Below, piece after piece: positions 1 to 14,661 of a stretch of DNA of 64,000 nucleotides. The DNA is taken from positions 765,105 through 829,104 of the forward strand of contig OZ025246.1 of NCBI GenBank assembly GCA_964019155.1, written 5' to 3'. The notes beneath the pieces are model-generated. The model was given only the letters and a program-made list of their open reading frames with translations, had not been told where the DNA came from and did not search any database. Position 1 is the first letter of the stretch, and each line of letters opens with the position of its first letter. Origin of the DNA: Osedax fenrisi (Eukaryota > Annelida > Polychaeta > Sabellida > Siboglinidae). The position numbers and the translations under genes were made by a program.

Positions 1-1230
1 AATAGTCTAAAAAGTATTTTTTATTTTTGTATTATTCAAAATAGTGCTGATATATCCAATAAACTGATTTTTGTATTACGTTTTTAAATTTATGAAAAAA
101 AAATTCAACTTAAAACCTTCTCAAGAATATACAAATGTATCGATATAAAATATAACAATATATTATTACAAAATAGAATATTCTAAATTGTATATACATA
201 ATTTCTATATTTGTTATCAAATATTCATTAAGTTATAAGCATATATCTATAGGTCATATAAGTCCCTAATACGGACACCATATAACCAATCAGTGCGCAG
301 CGTATGAAATATTCTGATTTTCATAAAAATCGCGTGCGTAATAAAATTAATACCACCAATAAAGCTAAATTTAAAATGTATATTATTTAGATACTACTTA
401 AATTGTATTATTAATTAAAAAATACTAAAAATAAATAAATTATTAACTAATTAAATTATGATAAATTAAACGCGTATCACGAATAGATAAACTAACGGAT
501 TATAAATGATAGTTAACAACAAAATAAGTTATAGGTAATATATAAATTAATTATATAACCGTTTTTTTACACGTAGTTTAAATAGTTTTTTTAAATGTAG
601 AGGAGAATAGCCGATCGTGGATCACATAAGCTCAAACATGAATATCTTTTTTAATATTTAATTGTTAACCAATTTTTGTGTTGTATTATGTTAATATTAA
701 TATATCATATAATCCAAAGGTGGTCATACAAAATATTCTTTATTAAAAAGTTATTAGGATTCATAATAAACTGTCATTATCCTAATGTTAATATCCGACG
801 ATTGGATCTTGCGTATATCATAATGTAGGATATTTCATGCTATTTGTGTCAGTAAAAAGTGATCGACATTAATATATTATATTTAATTGCACTACCAGTG
901 CATTAATAAGTTATTTAGTAATACGCATAGAGCAATAGTTTATAATTATGGCCGAAGTTTGCAGACTTTGATATAGCATAATCATATTCATATTCATATT
1001 AAGACCAAAATATAAAGACGTGTTCATAATAACGCCGAGTTTACGAGCTGAATCAGAAGGTTGTATCAATTTACCATGTTTCATCATATAAACAGTAAAA
1101 CAGTAATTCTGTTTTCGAAGTATTAACCATCTTCTAGAAGATTCTATCTAATCATGCATTAATAATTTGTCAAGTAATAGGAGTTCCAAATTAGAGAGCT
1201 GAATTAATATGAAGTGTTATGATAACGTGA
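1..1230. other. AT-rich intergenic DNA, no gene seen
   Basis: Very AT-rich sequence with short ORFs only and no splice-compatible exon that I could recognise on either strand. No clear repeat structure either, apart from scattered poly-A/T runs. Confidence 0.5.
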
Positions 1231-1234
1231 ATAT

Positions 1235-1278
1235 TATCATGGCCTCCTTTAGCTTCAAAGCTAAAGGAGGCCATGATA
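1235..1278. repeat. Perfect 21-bp-arm palindrome
   Basis: Two perfectly complementary 21-bp arms (1235-1255 and 1258-1278) separated by two bases. The arms contain GGCCTCCTTTAGCTT and its reverse complement. The RNA would form a tight hairpin. No flanking gene is visible. Confidence 0.85.
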
Positions 1279-1350
1279 TTATCAAAGATCTTCCGAAGGA
1301 TTACTACTTCGTAGTATCTTTGATAGTATACAGCATTCATATGGTAACTA

Positions 1351-1765
1351 CCTAGCAAACACACAGAGTCTAAATAGAGTCAAAAAAAACAAGAAGAGTC
1401 TAAATAGAGAGAAAAAATATTATGGTCTAAATAGAGTTAAAATAGAGGAAATTAATTTGAATTTTACTTCAGATAAATGTTAAAAATAACAGTATAGTCA
1501 AAATAGAGTCAAAATAGAGTCAAAATAGAGGAAAAAATAGTATGGTCTAAATAGAGTTAAAATAGAGTCTAAATATAAGCTAAATAGAGTATACAATCAA
1601 AATATAAGCTAAATATACACTAAATAGAGTTTAAAATCAATTGATTGATACAAATATAATCTAAATAGAGTCAAAATAGAAGCCAAATTAGAGTCAAAAT
1701 AGAGTCTCGTTGTTAACATTTTTAGAGTCTAAATAGAGGTAATTGCCTATAATGTGTTTGCTGGG
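1351..1765. mobile_element. MITE-like element with CCYAGCAAACAC ends and tandem-repeat core
   Basis: The left end CCTAGCAAACAC (1351) is nearly the reverse complement of the right end GTGTTTGCTGGG (1754-1765). The interior consists almost entirely of degenerate copies of an 11-12 base unit of the type TCTAAATAGAG / TCAAAATAGAG. No coding capacity. The termini match those of the element at 2515-2874, so the two look like members of one non-autonomous family whose core is a minisatellite. Confidence 0.6.
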
Positions 1766-1784
1766 TAATATTAGATAACTTGTT

Positions 1785-2085
1785 AATACTATTAGATAGA
1801 GAACATAAATAAATGGAAAATAATAAAGGCCCAAGGACTGAACCCTGTGAAACTCCACTGGATATTTACAAGGATGAACATATCGTATTTGACTTAACAA
1901 AGAAGTAATTACTTTAGATTAGATCTTAAGGTATGTACAAAGTTAAATTAATTCCTTGATAGGATATCTAGGTTAGATATCAATATCTTTAAATTCCAAG
2001 TCCCTTAATTATTTCAATAGTGATTTTGTGATTCAGTGTATCGATTGCACTTGAGAGGGCGAGTAAACATAAGTGTGCACAATTA
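1785..2085 (-). pseudogene. Decayed LINE reverse transcriptase fragment (CR1/L2-like)
   Basis: On the minus strand, about 1866-1790 reads GVSQGSVLGPLLFSIYL, the RT motif usually seen as GVPQGSVLGPLLF. Further upstream on the same strand, about 2070-2000 reads LSSAIDTLNHKI, which resembles the LDLSAAFDTLDH motif. The pieces lie in RT order (palm Asp region, then GVPQGS) but are separated by stops and frameshifts. The motif spacing fits a degenerate copy of the family that has longer copies at 9.8-12.2 kb and 18.4-19.9 kb. It is not functional. Confidence 0.7.
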
Positions 2086-2213
2086 TAATAAGTAAACTAT
2101 ATGTGTATACGTAGGAAGTATACCTATATACTGTATATTGCCTGCACTATACTGCCTATCAGTTTTAGAGCTGTTTCCTGTAATAGGATTTTCAATATGA
2201 ACTCTGCAATGTG

Positions 2214-2483
2214 GTAAGGTTCCAGTTAATTGTTATTCTTAAGATAAACTATCAGTTAGTGACTAACAAAACATTCTATCATTTTACAAATTATGGGAAA
2301 TTAATTTATTAGTAGAAACCATGGTAGGGTTCCAGTAAATGTGTATACTTGAGATACACTATCAGTAGGTAATATATACTAATAAATTAACTTCTCATAA
2401 GTTGTAAAATTATAGAATGTTTTGTTAGTCACCAACTGATAGTTTATCTTAAGAAAAATAATAATAATTCACTAGAACCCTAC
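2214..2483. mobile_element. Foldback element with about 100-bp inverted arms
   Basis: The left arm (from GTAAGGTTCCAGT at 2214, through CTTAAGATAAACTATCAGTT and ACAAAACATTCTAT) is repeated in inverted orientation up to ACTAGAACCCTAC at 2483. The arms are roughly 100 bp long and separated by about 70 bp. A partial third copy (GGTAGGGTTCCAGTAAATG) lies in the middle. No ORF. This is typical MITE/foldback architecture. Confidence 0.75.
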
Positions 2484-2514
2484 AAGAGTATATATATATA
2501 TATATTAGGCATAA

Positions 2515-2874
2515 CCCAGCAAACATTAACAGCCTCATAACATCCTCATTAAAAAAACAGCCTAATATGTAGACAGATGCTGTTATATGATGCTGTTATT
2601 AGTATGTTATGAGGCTGTTTTTATATAAATTATGAGGATATTATCATAATGATGTTATGAGTCTGTTATGAGGCTGTTTTTATAGAATTTATGTAGGCTA
2701 TTATGAGGATATTACCATAATGCTTTTGTGAGTCTGTTATGAGGCTGTTTTTTTTCATAAGATCCTATTATGAAGCAGATATGAGGCTGTCATTTTAGAA
2801 TATGCTGTTTTAAGCCTGTTATGAGGCTTTTATGTTGTTATGAGGATGTTATGAAGCTGTTAATGTTTGCTGGG
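2515..2874. mobile_element. MITE-like element, CCCAGCAAACA termini, ATGAGGCTGTT tandem core
   Basis: The first 19 bases (CCCAGCAAACATTAACAGC) are the perfect reverse complement of the last 19 (2856-2874), and the similarity extends to about 36 bp. The inside contains many degenerate copies of TTATGAGGCTGTT. Ends and architecture match the element at 1351-1765. There is no obvious long target-site duplication and no coding capacity. Confidence 0.75.
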
Positions 2875-2879
2875 AATAC

Positions 2880-5490
2880 CGGTATACATAATGTTCTATT
2901 ATCAAGTGATAGTGATTGAGATATACATAATTTATTATACCAAGATCTTCGTCTTATACGAAGATTCGAGTAGGAAAAAACCCAAATATAGAGTATTTCG
3001 AGTTGAAGAGCATTCTAACAGTAATATCAATACATTTAACATCAGCAATATCGGATATATCGATATTAAAATGATTACAAATAATTAATATTATAACAGG
3101 ATTTAGATAATTTGTTTACAAATTGTAAATTACAATTGTTGATAGATCATCCATAATAATATGAGGTGTTATATATCCATTATGTATTACGTATCGTATT
3201 GATATAAGGGATAGTATTTATCAGTATAATAACTTAGGGCGTTGCAACAAGGGGGGACATATCCCTTTACAATCTAAGGGGACCTCCTATGTATTAGTCC
3301 CCCTACTTTTACCACAACATTTATTTTGATTGGTTGGTCTCCCTACATACAAAATTGTTCCAGCGCCCCTAATAATAACAGAATAGTATGTTTAACATAA
3401 TAGGATATTATTTATCTCGGACACGTCACCTAACAAACAGAATATTCACTAGAGGACGTCAGCGTAAGGGTGTTTTCTTTATTATGTTATTAAAATTAAG
3501 TATTTAATCTATGTATTTATTTAGATATCGAGTTCGACGTAATATCATCACAGGGAGGAATGTGCTGTAAACAAATTATGAATACAAAATCACATAAATA
3601 TGCGAATAATATTTAGGATGAGATTGTTAAATATATGGATTACAATTTTTATAATATATGCATATAGGCATATATATATATATATATATATGTGTGTATG
3701 TTTAATTTGTACACAAATCAAATATATTTAATAACTTATAATCGTTAAACAATTTATTAGAGCTAAAGTCAAGGGTTTTAGAAAAACTAATTGTTATAAT
3801 GTTTTTGTGTAACTTATAAGGTTAGTACTATTGATTATGCCTTGACGAATCAGATATAAATAAATAAATAAATCAGATTTATCATTCCTCTCCAACAGGC
3901 AAGGAATAATGGGGATATTAATAAACAAGTTAATGTTTTTACTAGAATTTCCCCAATCATCATATTTTTGGATAGTCTAGATTCTCATAAAATAAATAAA
4001 ATATAAATATAATTAAGAATGTAAAACATTAAAATTACTCTAAAAAGAGAGAAAGTATGAGATAACTATATATAAATGTTAAAATATGATTACATTTTAT
4101 TATAAAATATCTTATCCACATATAATTTATTGTATAGAAACACAAATTATAAAATGTACACTAATATCATATATATAAATCATATCTCCGCTTCAGAACT
4201 CTACTATTTGAAGTGCGTTAATTGAGGTTAGTTTGCAGATGTTGAACTTCACAAATCTAAAGATATGAATTGATAATTTCCATGATGTAGGCATTATTGT
4301 AGTCGCTTCAGTTACTCAGAAATATGGTACTTGGACTCAGCTTGATAAAGATATAATTAGCCATATTTCCAAACGAAGGTCTGATAAACATATGAAGAGA
4401 AGTTATACATACATAAACTGAATTTATCAAAACTATAGTTATATATATTTTTTTTTATATATTTGTAAAGTAGGTACTTCACCATGCAGAATAGTAAGAG
4501 TTACGATGATACACATTTCACCTAAATTACATCTATAGAATATTTAGAAGAATCGGTGACTTATTAAAACAAGTAGGTAGTTCTTAAAAATGTATATCAA
4601 TAAAACAGAGGAATTTTAACTAATATATAATATACTTTTAGAACTAATATAAGTAGTTAAATTAGGAAATAAATAATTAGAGCACACAGCAAACAGTGAT
4701 ATTCAGCTACCCAATGTTATCAAATTATTATTATACATTCTATCATAAAGAAAAATAAAGAATTATAAGTGATGCGAATACCCATTGCAAATAGTAAAAG
4801 TTTGATTATTCAGAGAAATGTTAACATTAAAAGTGACAGCTTCGTAAATATCACAATACATTAATATTTAGATGTTAATAAGGAGAGGTTGTTCAGTCCA
4901 GTTACATTCTATTACTGACCACTGGTCAATATTAGTGTAGCTTACATTGTGGATACTGATTTAGGTGTATTAACATTAAGTGGTAAGGTTAATTAGGATT
5001 ACTTCATGATTTACTACCAAATTTATAAAGAATTGAAAATGAAGATATTTATAAAAAATAAATTTCTATAAATAATTTCAATTTTTAAAATAAAATTATA
5101 TTTATAATTCACATTACGTATAATTTACTTTTCATATTTAGATACTAATATGTATTTATTTTATATCAGATTGAAAAGCATATTGATAAGAATGTATGCA
5201 TACATTCATAACATGAGGATAACGCAGTGTAAGATTATTCAATACTTGCAATAAGTATTTCAGAAAGAGCACCTAAGTATATTTACCTAATAATATTACT
5301 ATTCAATACAATAATAATAGTCATGTTACCATTATGATTATTGATTTGTTAATCGCGTAATAGTTCTAAGATATTATAGTGATATTATCATCAATGTTAG
5401 TGATGACTACATGTTGTTTAAGTTTAATGCTGGGATGTACCTTAAATAATAACTCTGTCTATTATGATTGCTACGTAATAATAATTTGTT
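2880..5490. other. AT-rich intergenic stretch, no gene recognised
   Basis: Only short ORFs with low-complexity translation. A short G/C-rich interval at about 3238-3370 has CCCCT/AGGGG motifs in both orientations and could be a MITE remnant. A (TA)n run lies at about 3669-3693. Nothing else is supported. Confidence 0.45.
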
Positions 5491-5493
5491 TAA

Positions 5494-5616
5494 AATTCAT
5501 ATTAATTATAGTATATTTATTTAGATTTATATTAATTATAGTATATTTATTTAGATTTATATTAATTATAGTATATTTATTTAGATTTATATTAATTAGA
5601 TTATATTTATTTAGAT
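5494..5616. repeat. 30-bp minisatellite, four copies
   Basis: Tandem units of TATATTAATTATAGTATATT followed by TATTTAGATT, 30 bp each, the last copy diverged. The unit length is a multiple of three, so it leaves an open frame, but nothing supports coding. Confidence 0.85.
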
Positions 5617-5889
5617 AAAACCTAGTCAATTATATATCAATTATATGATATATATATTTAATAATAATTGTTTTTATTATAATACATGTATATTTAATTA
5701 CTTATTAAAGTTCTATAAGTATTGATAATATGTATGGAATACTCTAAAAACAGCACATATTTTAATAATACTCATGTAGATAACATACAATAAAACAGAG
5801 ATAAGACATTAGCTTTACAAACTTAATTTTATATTAATTTGAAATAAGTATTAATGCAGGATTTAATGAAAGAAATGACTATTACATAA

Positions 5890-5895
5890 TTTATT
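5890..5895 (-). promoter_or_regulatory. Candidate polyadenylation signal of DPH5
   Basis: AATAAA on the minus strand about 45 bases after the DPH5 stop codon. Position and motif fit a polyadenylation signal. AATAAA is frequent by chance in DNA this AT-rich. Confidence 0.45.
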
Positions 5896-5938
5896 GTTCG
5901 CGATATTATCTAAATGCATTACGCTTCTTCCTCGTTCA

Positions 5939-8900
5939 TCATTCAGTAGTAGTAGTGGTGCTAGTGGTGGTGGTAGTGGTAGTGGTGGTGTCCAGACTGT
6001 ATATCCTCAGCATGTCAGTCTCGAGGGGATGGAGTTGAGGGGCTGCGATCACGAGAGAATGTAGAGGTCCTCCTAGTACCTCATCATCTAGTTCACTCAG
6101 CGCCTCTGGGGTAGTTAGCAGGCGTGTTAGGGTGAATATGATGTAATAGGGGCAGTAACAGTCACTAGGTTATATATACACACAACTGGCTGCGTGGCTC
6201 AGTTGGCTAAGGCATCAAACACACAACAAGTAGGACACGGGTTAGAGCATCACCATTACAATAGGTCTTAAAATATTATTTATAAGTGATTTATATAATT
6301 GTGTATAAATAAATGATCGGCTCTCGTTAAAATAATGGATACCTTATGAGAATGGTTTCGAAGGGACATTTGAGCCATATATGGTTATAAGTTAAAACTT
6401 CATCTAAGTTCCTGGATGGGATGAAAGGACTCCACCAAATAACAATATATAGCTATAGCTATAGTCATAGTAATATCAATATGTACATAGTGAGTTGTTG
6501 AAGTTCTTGTGTAATACAAACTATATGTTGTGTAGTGCTCACACACATATAATGTAGAACACCTACCACTAGGAAATCATTCTAGATCACTTTGATTATC
6601 AAAAGTTTATTAATAATAGTTCTCGAGATATTTCGACGTATACTTCGCAAAGAATACACGATTATAATCATTCGATATCTATTTCAATACTATAATGAAA
6701 TATTATTCAAAATACGACGATGGTGGTGGTATGTTTATAGCGAGAATTTATAATTAAATAAAAGTATTTTAACTTAATTGTTAGAGAGTAGGAACGGTTT
6801 AGACGTGGGTGGGGGTATAGTGTATGTGTGTATGTGTGAATGCATGTATGGGTCTATATACATATAGTATACATTTTATAGGTACATGTGTAGATGCTGA
6901 GATTGCATGAGTTTGTATGCATGTATGTAGGTGTTGTTGTATATGTGTAATGATATGTACGGGTGTGGGGTAACAGTAGTGATGTAAACATGGTATTGAT
7001 TGAACGTCGACCTCGATGATCATTAAATATGGGAATTGAGAATACACAACAAAAACATTATTTTAATGTAGATCAATATTAGCATGCGCCGTCCTGGTAA
7101 AATTTAACAAAATTTAACATGGGAATAAGTAGGAATACAAAAAAAAAACATATATATGTATATTCTTCACAGTAATTAAGCTACAATCATGACATTTTCA
7201 GAATATGTGTATGGTTACTATGAATAATATCAAATTCATAACAAAATTAATTTTATTTAAAGGATTTTTTTTTAATTTATAGAATTTTCCAGAATTTTAT
7301 TTGACTTCTCATAATTTTTTACATATTGATAATTTTGTATATTTGATTACACTATATTATATATCATAAAAAACAATTAATTAATCACCATAACGATTTG
7401 GCTTACAAAATTATAATTACCATGACATTTCTTTAATTCATTAATAAATTAGCGTTTTACTGAGGAGTACGTACATTGTAAGTTTTGTGTTTCTATCCGT
7501 TCTTAAGATGTTATATTCTAGGTTACAAGTATTATCAGTGTTAAAACAAATAGTTATTTATAATTTTAATAAATTGTCAAAGTGGCTTAATCTGTAGACA
7601 ATGTTTATATAAATATCAATTTTATTTCATTATATAAATTAATTATCTAATAACTAATATTGTAATTAGGGATACTATAGATAATATTTACTTATATTAG
7701 ATAATATTAATGGTATCTATTAGCAGAATATAGTATTTAAGAAAAGCACTCATTATTATATAGATCCATTACGATGAAATATAAATGAATTTGTACAAAA
7801 GTTAATTAAATGTCCTAGTTTATAAACATAAACAATACAATTACAGAGGAGTAACAACATTTGGAGATTTTGTTTTTTTAATCTTTATCATCACCAATAT
7901 TGAACCAAAATATATTTATATTACTAAAATAGTGCCATGAACTATCATAGCTATAGTATCTACAATAGCATGGTATGATCACTCTTGGTATCACTGTTAG
8001 TGTGGGTAACTAACTCAGTGTGGTGGAGACTATCTTCTGATCAGAGGCCCCTACCCTGGCGAGAGCTACGCAGACAGTGTCTTCATCTATACCTGTTAAG
8101 GCATATGGTGAGGGTTAAAGGGGTTAGGGTTGTAAAGGTTGTAGAGGTTGTAAGGGTATTAAAGGAGTTTCACCCCAACTCGAACGCAATTATTAACTCT
8201 AATAATAAGAGATTAAAGTTAAACTCTAATATTTAAAATAAAGTAATTGCTTATCCGTAAAAGGAGTTTCTCACCAACTCGAACGCAATTATTAAATCTA
8301 ATAATTAGGTGTGAAACCCTTTTACGAAAATGTAAATATTAGAGTTAAACTTTAACCTCTAATTCTTAGAGTTAACAATGAGTTCGATTTGGTGTGAAAC
8401 CCCTATTAGTTACTGTTAGTTATGCCGTATATCTGTGGGCCTAAACTGTACACACATTATCTATACTACATGTCACAAGTGTGGTAAACACATTATATAC
8501 CATGCGTACCAATCCTCGAGTAAAGTATAATGATGTAGATTATCTTTACGTAAATAGATAATGCTTAATAGCACACACACACTACTACCAGCTCCTAGTT
8601 ATCCTGAATGCATGGGTAATTATCACGAATAATGAATATTTAAAATACTCTAAATCTAAACAAATACTCAAATTCATAATTAATAAATATTCGTAAATAT
8701 ATATACATATTAGATAATCTAAGTATATTGAATATGATCATATTACATATTTTGAGAATAAAGCGTACATCTTTAATGATTGTCAACGATAATGATGCTA
8801 TTGAACTTTGAACTGTGAACCTAGCGAAACGTCGGGTTCATCTCGTCTCTTATTCTTCACGATTTCCATGAGTTGTCTAGCAGCTAACGGGGCGGACATG

Positions 8901-9157
8901 TATCGGGGGGGCTCGTAGATCTTTCTGCCCCTACACGAGGGGTGGGGCATAGGTTAGCTAAGGGTACAGGTAGGCTAGTCAGTGGTAGCAAATGATATAC
9001 TTTATTGCATTACACCTTACTATATAGAGAGATAGATAGATATAGTTTATTGGAGTAATTTAATGTCATTCTTTTTTTCATTTAGTATTCTTTTGCATTT
9101 TCTTTCTATGTTAAATAAGACCTTGGTCTTTTCAGGTTGTTGCCAGAAATATATATA

Positions 9158-9192
<35 letters not shown>

Positions 9193-9726
9193 ATGTTATA
9201 TTACAAGCATACCATATATTATAATGATATTCACACATTGCGATACAGATAGTTTATCAACATAATATATGAAGTAATATATTACAGGACAGTTATATAT
9301 TCGATGGAAATAAATTGTTATAATATAATTTGTTTGATCAGTATAATGATAATTTGTTATGATTTGTTACAGTAGAATGCTGACCTCAAAATAAAATATA
9401 AAATATGAATTGAGAGAAAAAGGATATAATTAAATAAGGTCGTGGAAAAAAAATGTAGACAAATATTAAATTAACAGAATTATATGATAAAGTTAGATAT
9501 GCATTGAATAGGTTTAAATTCTTCCTTAATATTACTAATCACTTACAGATGGTTACTATGAATGGTAGTGATTAGATATGACATGTTAGATGTTAACTAT
9601 CTGACACACACACAGATAGACATGTGTTATGTCTACACCATATTAACTATAGTCTATTATAAATACACACACACACATACACACATACACACATACACAC
9701 ATACACACACACATACACAAACACAT

Positions 9727-9764
<38 letters not shown>

Positions 9765-12700
9765 TGAAAATAAAAAATAATATAATTCCGATCCTACTAG
9801 TATACAGACCACCAAATAACTGCCATACAACTTTTGCTTTAGAATTTACAAACTTTATACATGAACATAACTATGACAACCTGGTCATTCTAGGAGATTT
9901 CAACTTCCACTATGACTCTGACAAACTACACCACCAAGACTTTAAACGACGTTGTAACGAACTGAATTTAACTCAACACGTTAATTGTGCAACTCATACC
10001 CACAGACATATACTAGACCTGATACTTACATACAACCATTCTAATATACTAATACATAAACCAACACGCTCTACATTACTCACTGACCATTACGCAATAA
10101 ACTCTCAACTTAATATACTGAACTCTAGACAGACCCTACTTACTTACAGGTGTATCAGGAAAATAAATATTGATGAATTTTCATCTGATTTTATCTCTAT
10201 GATAAATAAAACCCAAATTACAGTACTCAACTTAAACACTATACTTAAACAACTATTAAATCAACATGCACCACTGAAAACAAACTACTTGACTCTACAT
10301 AACGAAACTCCATGGTTTAACTCCAAATTAAATAATTTAAAAGTTTTATTTAGAAAATCATGTAGACTTTTTACGAAATCACCATCACACTCAAATCTAA
10401 TTGACCTACGAAAAAATAGATATATATACAGGAATGAACTGAAATCTACAAAAACAGACTACTTAACTAACAAAATTAACGATTGTTCACACGACTATAA
10501 ACGACTCTACTCAATAACTAAGACCCTCTTAGGAAAAAATAAAAATTCTACGCTCCTACATTTTCCCGATGATCAACTATGTAAGAAATTTGCAGAATAT
10601 TTTAAAGACAAAATTAACACCATTTGTAATAGACTCTCTTGTACATTTGACCCTCTTTATAATGCACCCCAAATATTACCATGCACTTCGACACTAACAC
10701 ATTTTACTGTACCTACTAATACTGCAATCTACAATTATATTGTCACTGCTAGATGCTCTTCACCACACGACCCAATTCCTCTATACTTAATAAAAAAACT
10801 AGCATCAACTCTGACTTTGACTTACAAAAATATAATTGATGACTCACTTCTAACAGGAACTATTCCAAATTTACTAAAAAACGCAATAATTACGCCAATA
10901 ATAAAAAAAACTAATCTTGACTCTTCTGAATTCTCAAATTACAGACCTATATCTCAACTACCTCTACTAACTAAAATTCTTGAAAAAACTGTATATACTC
11001 AACTTTCACACTACTTAACTGAAAATATGTTGCTGGACATACGACAAAATGCATTCCGTAAACTACATAGTACTGAAACTACCGTACTCTCTCTTTTTGA
11101 CGACTTATATAACTCACTAGATACTGGACAACCAATACAGCTAATACTACTTGACTTATCCTCTGCATTCGACACCCTTAGACATGACATACTGCTAGAA
11201 AGAATTAGAAACATAGGAATACAAGATGTAACTATGGAATGGTTTTCTAATTTTATTAAAGATAGAAATTATTCCATTAAAATAAGAAATAATTACTCTA
11301 AATCATATATCATCGATCACGGTGTTCCTCAAGGTTCAATACTTTCCCCAATTCTCTTCTCTATATATCTTATTCCATTACAAACAATTATGAAACGTTA
11401 TCCATCTATTACTTACAACTTATACGCAGACGACATAGAACTACACGCAACGATAACAAACTCTACCCAACTACAAGACTGTTTAAATGAACTACAAAAC
11501 TGGCTAACAAATAATAACCTACTACTAAACCACAATAAAACTGAACTATTAAATATAACTAATGACCCAAATACTTACTTCCCTGACATTATTATTAATC
11601 AACACAAAATCATTCCCACCAATTCTGTTAAATACTTAGGCGTCAACTTCAATAATAAACTTAATCTAGATAAACATTACAGCTTACTTACTCAATCTAC
11701 GACTGCACAGCTATTCAATATTAAAAAAATACGACCATACTTAAATAGAAATACTACAAAACTACTGACTCAGACTCTCATACTTTCAAGACTACAATAC
11801 TGCAACTCACTATTCACAGGAACTGAAAAACTGAAAATAGACAAACTAGACAAAATAATGAACCGCTCAATTAGAAATATATACCGACTACAGAAGACTG
11901 ACTATACAACTAGCATTACTGACTTATGTAAAAAACTTAACTGGCTAAACACTGAAGATTCTATCAACTACAAAATACTTACAATACTTAAAAAGACTAT
12001 TACTTATAACTTACCCTATAATTTACGAAACAAAATAAAACATAAACCAAACACTAGACTTTTATGTAATAACAATTCCACTATACTACACCAACCTATT
12101 ACCCATTGCATCAAATACGAAAGAAGAAAATTCAGCTCTTCATCAACAATTAGATGGAATAAACTACCCCCGCAACGTAGTAATCAAAATATATCAATTA
12201 ATATCTTTAAAAAGAAATTAAAAAAATGTCTTATCGACAAACATTGATATTCGTTTATTCATAATATTATCGTGCGAATTATATATATATATATATAATA
12301 TTATATATATATAATGTATACATTCGCTATTTTTATCTATATGTGATATATATTGTTAGATCCACATTATAGAATTATAATTATTAATGATGTGCTTATA
12401 ATAAATACTTAAACAACAACAACACACACACACACACACACACATACTCGCACACACACACACACACACACACGTATACATACCTCATCATGTTCTCAAC
12501 TGTTTGCTCCTTAACTTTGATATCTGGTAGCGGAGATGTTAGTGAATATATTATAATAGAATACAGGTATATATATGTATACGAGATACATATATATTAG
12601 GACAGTCTATCTTTGTAGTAAAATAATCTACCTATATGTATTAGGATAAGCTATATTTGTATATATGAAGAATTATTACTAAATGAGTGGATACGAGATT

Positions 12701-13851
12701 CTGATTATGAAAGATATGATTATTTTTAAGAATAGCGTATTTTAACTCCGATATTAATACTATATTGATTGTATTGTGAGTCATGACTTATTAGCAGTCT
12801 AGATTCATACATTTGGCAGGAATCCACAAATTATATATCTAAAAATGCATGATTTATTGTAAATTTGTGAAATTATTTAAATTCGTGCATAATATATATT
12901 TAACTAATAACCATTACATTATTTAATTTTCGTAATTTATTTTACTAATATATAATATAGACTATAGAATATATATTATAGATATATTTACAATATGAAT
13001 GAAAATATCGGGAATATGAACCTGAATATCATTTTATGGAAACACATAAAATAAAATACGGAAAATAGTGAAAGATATGCAGAGACTGGTGAAATTATAT
13101 TAGTGTAAATTCTCTAGTAATTACTGAAAATAAGAGAACGTGGAAGATGATATTCCAAAAAATAATACTACAAATTTAAAATCTTATGAATATCCTATTA
13201 GGACGGATATTTATATTAGTCATTTAAGATTGTCTGATAAAGAAAAATGGAAAGAATATAGTACTAAAAATAATTTAGAGAAAGAAAATTATTAAATTCG
13301 TGCATATACGAATTCTATAATAGTACCGGCTAAATCAGCTCATTCAGAAGGAAGTACTATGCATGTATACATTATTATCAGATTTAGGGTCATTATAGAA
13401 GCAGTGTTGCTTATTGAGACATAACCCCTATGCATGCGCACCTTACCCAGAATGCAAAGCATGGGCAGCGTATACATTATCTGTGCGTAACTTACCCAGA
13501 AGGCAAAGCGTGTGCATGTTCATGTCCCTGTTGCGCTTGATCTTATCGTAGAAACTCTCAGGTTTCCAGCTATCCTCCCAGAATACAATGCTGACCGTCT
13601 CTCCGTAAGAATACAACTGTATGATGTGTTATAGTTACGGGGTCTACCTGTTGTCAACATCTGATATGACACCCCCGTGTTCGCGACATGTAGCAAATGG
13701 ACTCGCCCATTTATGTATATCACGCTTGACCACCTCTCTATAGGCCACGCTCTATAGAGTTTCTATATAAAGACACCCTTTTTATAGAGAGGCACAATAT
13801 AATGTCTAAGATTAATAATATACATATATGTATACATAATCCATGACGCTT

Positions 13852-13895
<44 letters not shown>

Positions 13896-14629
13896 CTACA
13901 TAACACTACCCATAAGGAGTATAGCATAATGGTAGCGCTGTTTATATGTGTATACGTTATTGGTGTCCATTATCAATGACAGGACGTATGTTCTCTATAT
14001 CTGCAATGTTAACTTTTGTACTTCAAGATAGATACTTTTCAGTGGTTTATTTACTTATATTTCAATGATTTAAATCCTTGAATCAAAGATATCTATATAT
14101 ATAAGAGATATTTTGTATCTGTCAAATAAAAATGCATTCATATTTCAAATTGTATTTCTATATAAATGTTTTATTAAAAATGTGAATTTATTTATAAATT
14201 AAGTTCGAATTGAATGTTTTTATATTATTTATATCGACATTCCAATTAATATAATGTTAATTAAATTATATTATGAATTAAATATAATCATATCGAAATC
14301 ATTGATTTGATCGAGTTTTTTTCTTAAATTTTTATATCAAATTCAATTTTTACTCTTGGACCATGATGGACCATACGATAATATCACTCATAGGGAATAT
14401 AACATTTCACAAACTATAAGTAGTATAATAGACATCATGTCATTGCTATTAGTAGATATTTGTGATGATAATGGTAATACTGGTGGTAATAATGGTGTAA
14501 ATTAGTGGTTCAAAAACTGTTATCATCATGACACTTTTTTTAATTAATCTTATTTTAAAAATATACCATGACGCAATGAAAAAGTTTATTTTTGTATTAT
14601 TAAACTTTAGTCATATACGAATAATATAA

Positions 14630-14661
<32 letters not shown>

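Noticed and set aside
6187..6260. Functional tRNA gene
   Set aside because: Has an A-box-like head but no complete cloverleaf, the B box is damaged, and the sequence continues into a SINE body shared with a second locus.
7985..8236. Plus-strand frame GGDYLLIRGPYPGESYADS that looked like a last exon
   Set aside because: The opposite strand carries DPH5 exon 8 with clear homology (CVALARVGASDQKI) and matching splice phases, so the plus-strand frame is a shadow.
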